The notes beneath the pieces are model-generated. The model did no database searches, was not told the DNA's origin, and was given only the letters and a program-made list of their open reading frames with translations. The position numbers and the translations under genes were made by a program. A stretch of 64,000 bases of DNA from Paraglaciecola algarum (GTDB lineage: Bacteria > Pseudomonadota > Gammaproteobacteria > Enterobacterales > Alteromonadaceae). The stretch's first letter is position 1. Each line of letters opens with the position of its first letter. Positions 63,999 to 64,000 of the stretch are shown piece after piece. The stretch is taken from NCBI RefSeq assembly GCF_021532655.1, contig NZ_JAKGAS010000002.1, positions 124,001-188,000 of the forward strand, written 5' to 3'.

Positions 63999-64000
63999 AT

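Overview
The window looks like a stretch of chromosome from a marine gammaproteobacterium of the Alteromonadales, most like Paraglaciecola/Glaciecola/Alteromonas. This is inferred from gene content and protein resemblance; no search was run. Supporting signs are AT-rich DNA, Kdo kinase, RraA, a dapF-DUF484-yigB-uvrD neighbourhood resembling the E. coli dapF-yigA-xerC-yigB-uvrD locus, a GH117 agar-oligosaccharide hydrolase, and intergenic repeats of a kind I associate with this order. I saw no rRNA or tRNA genes, CRISPR array, prophage or intact insertion sequence.

Layout. 1-6.6 kb is an envelope/LPS block: end of mutM, coaD, a GT2 glycosyltransferase, a Wzi-like outer-membrane protein, Kdo kinase, a GT4 glycosyltransferase, a WD40 lipoprotein and slyX. 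6.6-16 kb holds DNA helicases (dnaB, recQ, uvrD) with two GGDEF response-regulator proteins and a chromate transporter. 16-24 kb holds cysE, yigB, DUF484, dapF, a GH117 hydrolase, lysA, lptM (a 54-aa lipoprotein), an MJ1255-type glycosyltransferase and a PAP2 phosphatase. 24-26 kb holds rraA and a lone exbD. 25.5-32.7 kb is an NAD-dependent molybdenum formate dehydrogenase operon (fdsGBA-fdhD-fdsD) facing a ModE-like regulator across an intergenic region with a perfect 22-bp inverted repeat. 32.6-35.3 kb, on the minus strand, holds flavodoxin, a CLCA_X metalloprotease-like protein and an LRR-protein kinase. 35.7-46 kb holds a phytase-esterase-like lipoprotein, msrA, a DGPF/ECF42 sigma-factor pair, an NSS transporter, a YeeZ-like SDR, a YggN-like protein, a small membrane protein, and an operon of two acyltransferases plus a mechanosensitive channel. 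46-51.8 kb holds a tandem M16 peptidase lipoprotein, a Tat-exported aldo/keto reductase and dusA. A 297-bp MITE-like element follows dusA. 52.2-54.6 kb is a phage-shock region with two separate sigma-54-type promoters: one before two unnamed small envelope genes, one before pspA-pspC-unknown membrane protein. 54.7-61.3 kb holds a PCu(A)C copper chaperone, DUF2333, a TIGR04219 outer-membrane barrel and cysJIH. The window ends with a REC-DUF3369-GGDEF-EAL protein and the 3' end of an unidentified minus-strand gene.

How the parts fit. cysE and cysJIH serve cysteine synthesis and sulfate assimilation. lysA and dapF are adjacent steps of the DAP/lysine pathway. fdsGBA-fdhD-fdsD oxidises formate to give NADH. 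Three c-di-GMP proteins point to a sessile/motile switch. The most unusual items are the psp region with two extra small genes under their own sigma-54 promoter, the fds operator-like palindrome, the MITE-like element, and a dispersed hairpin repeat found upstream of rraA and near 35.4 kb.
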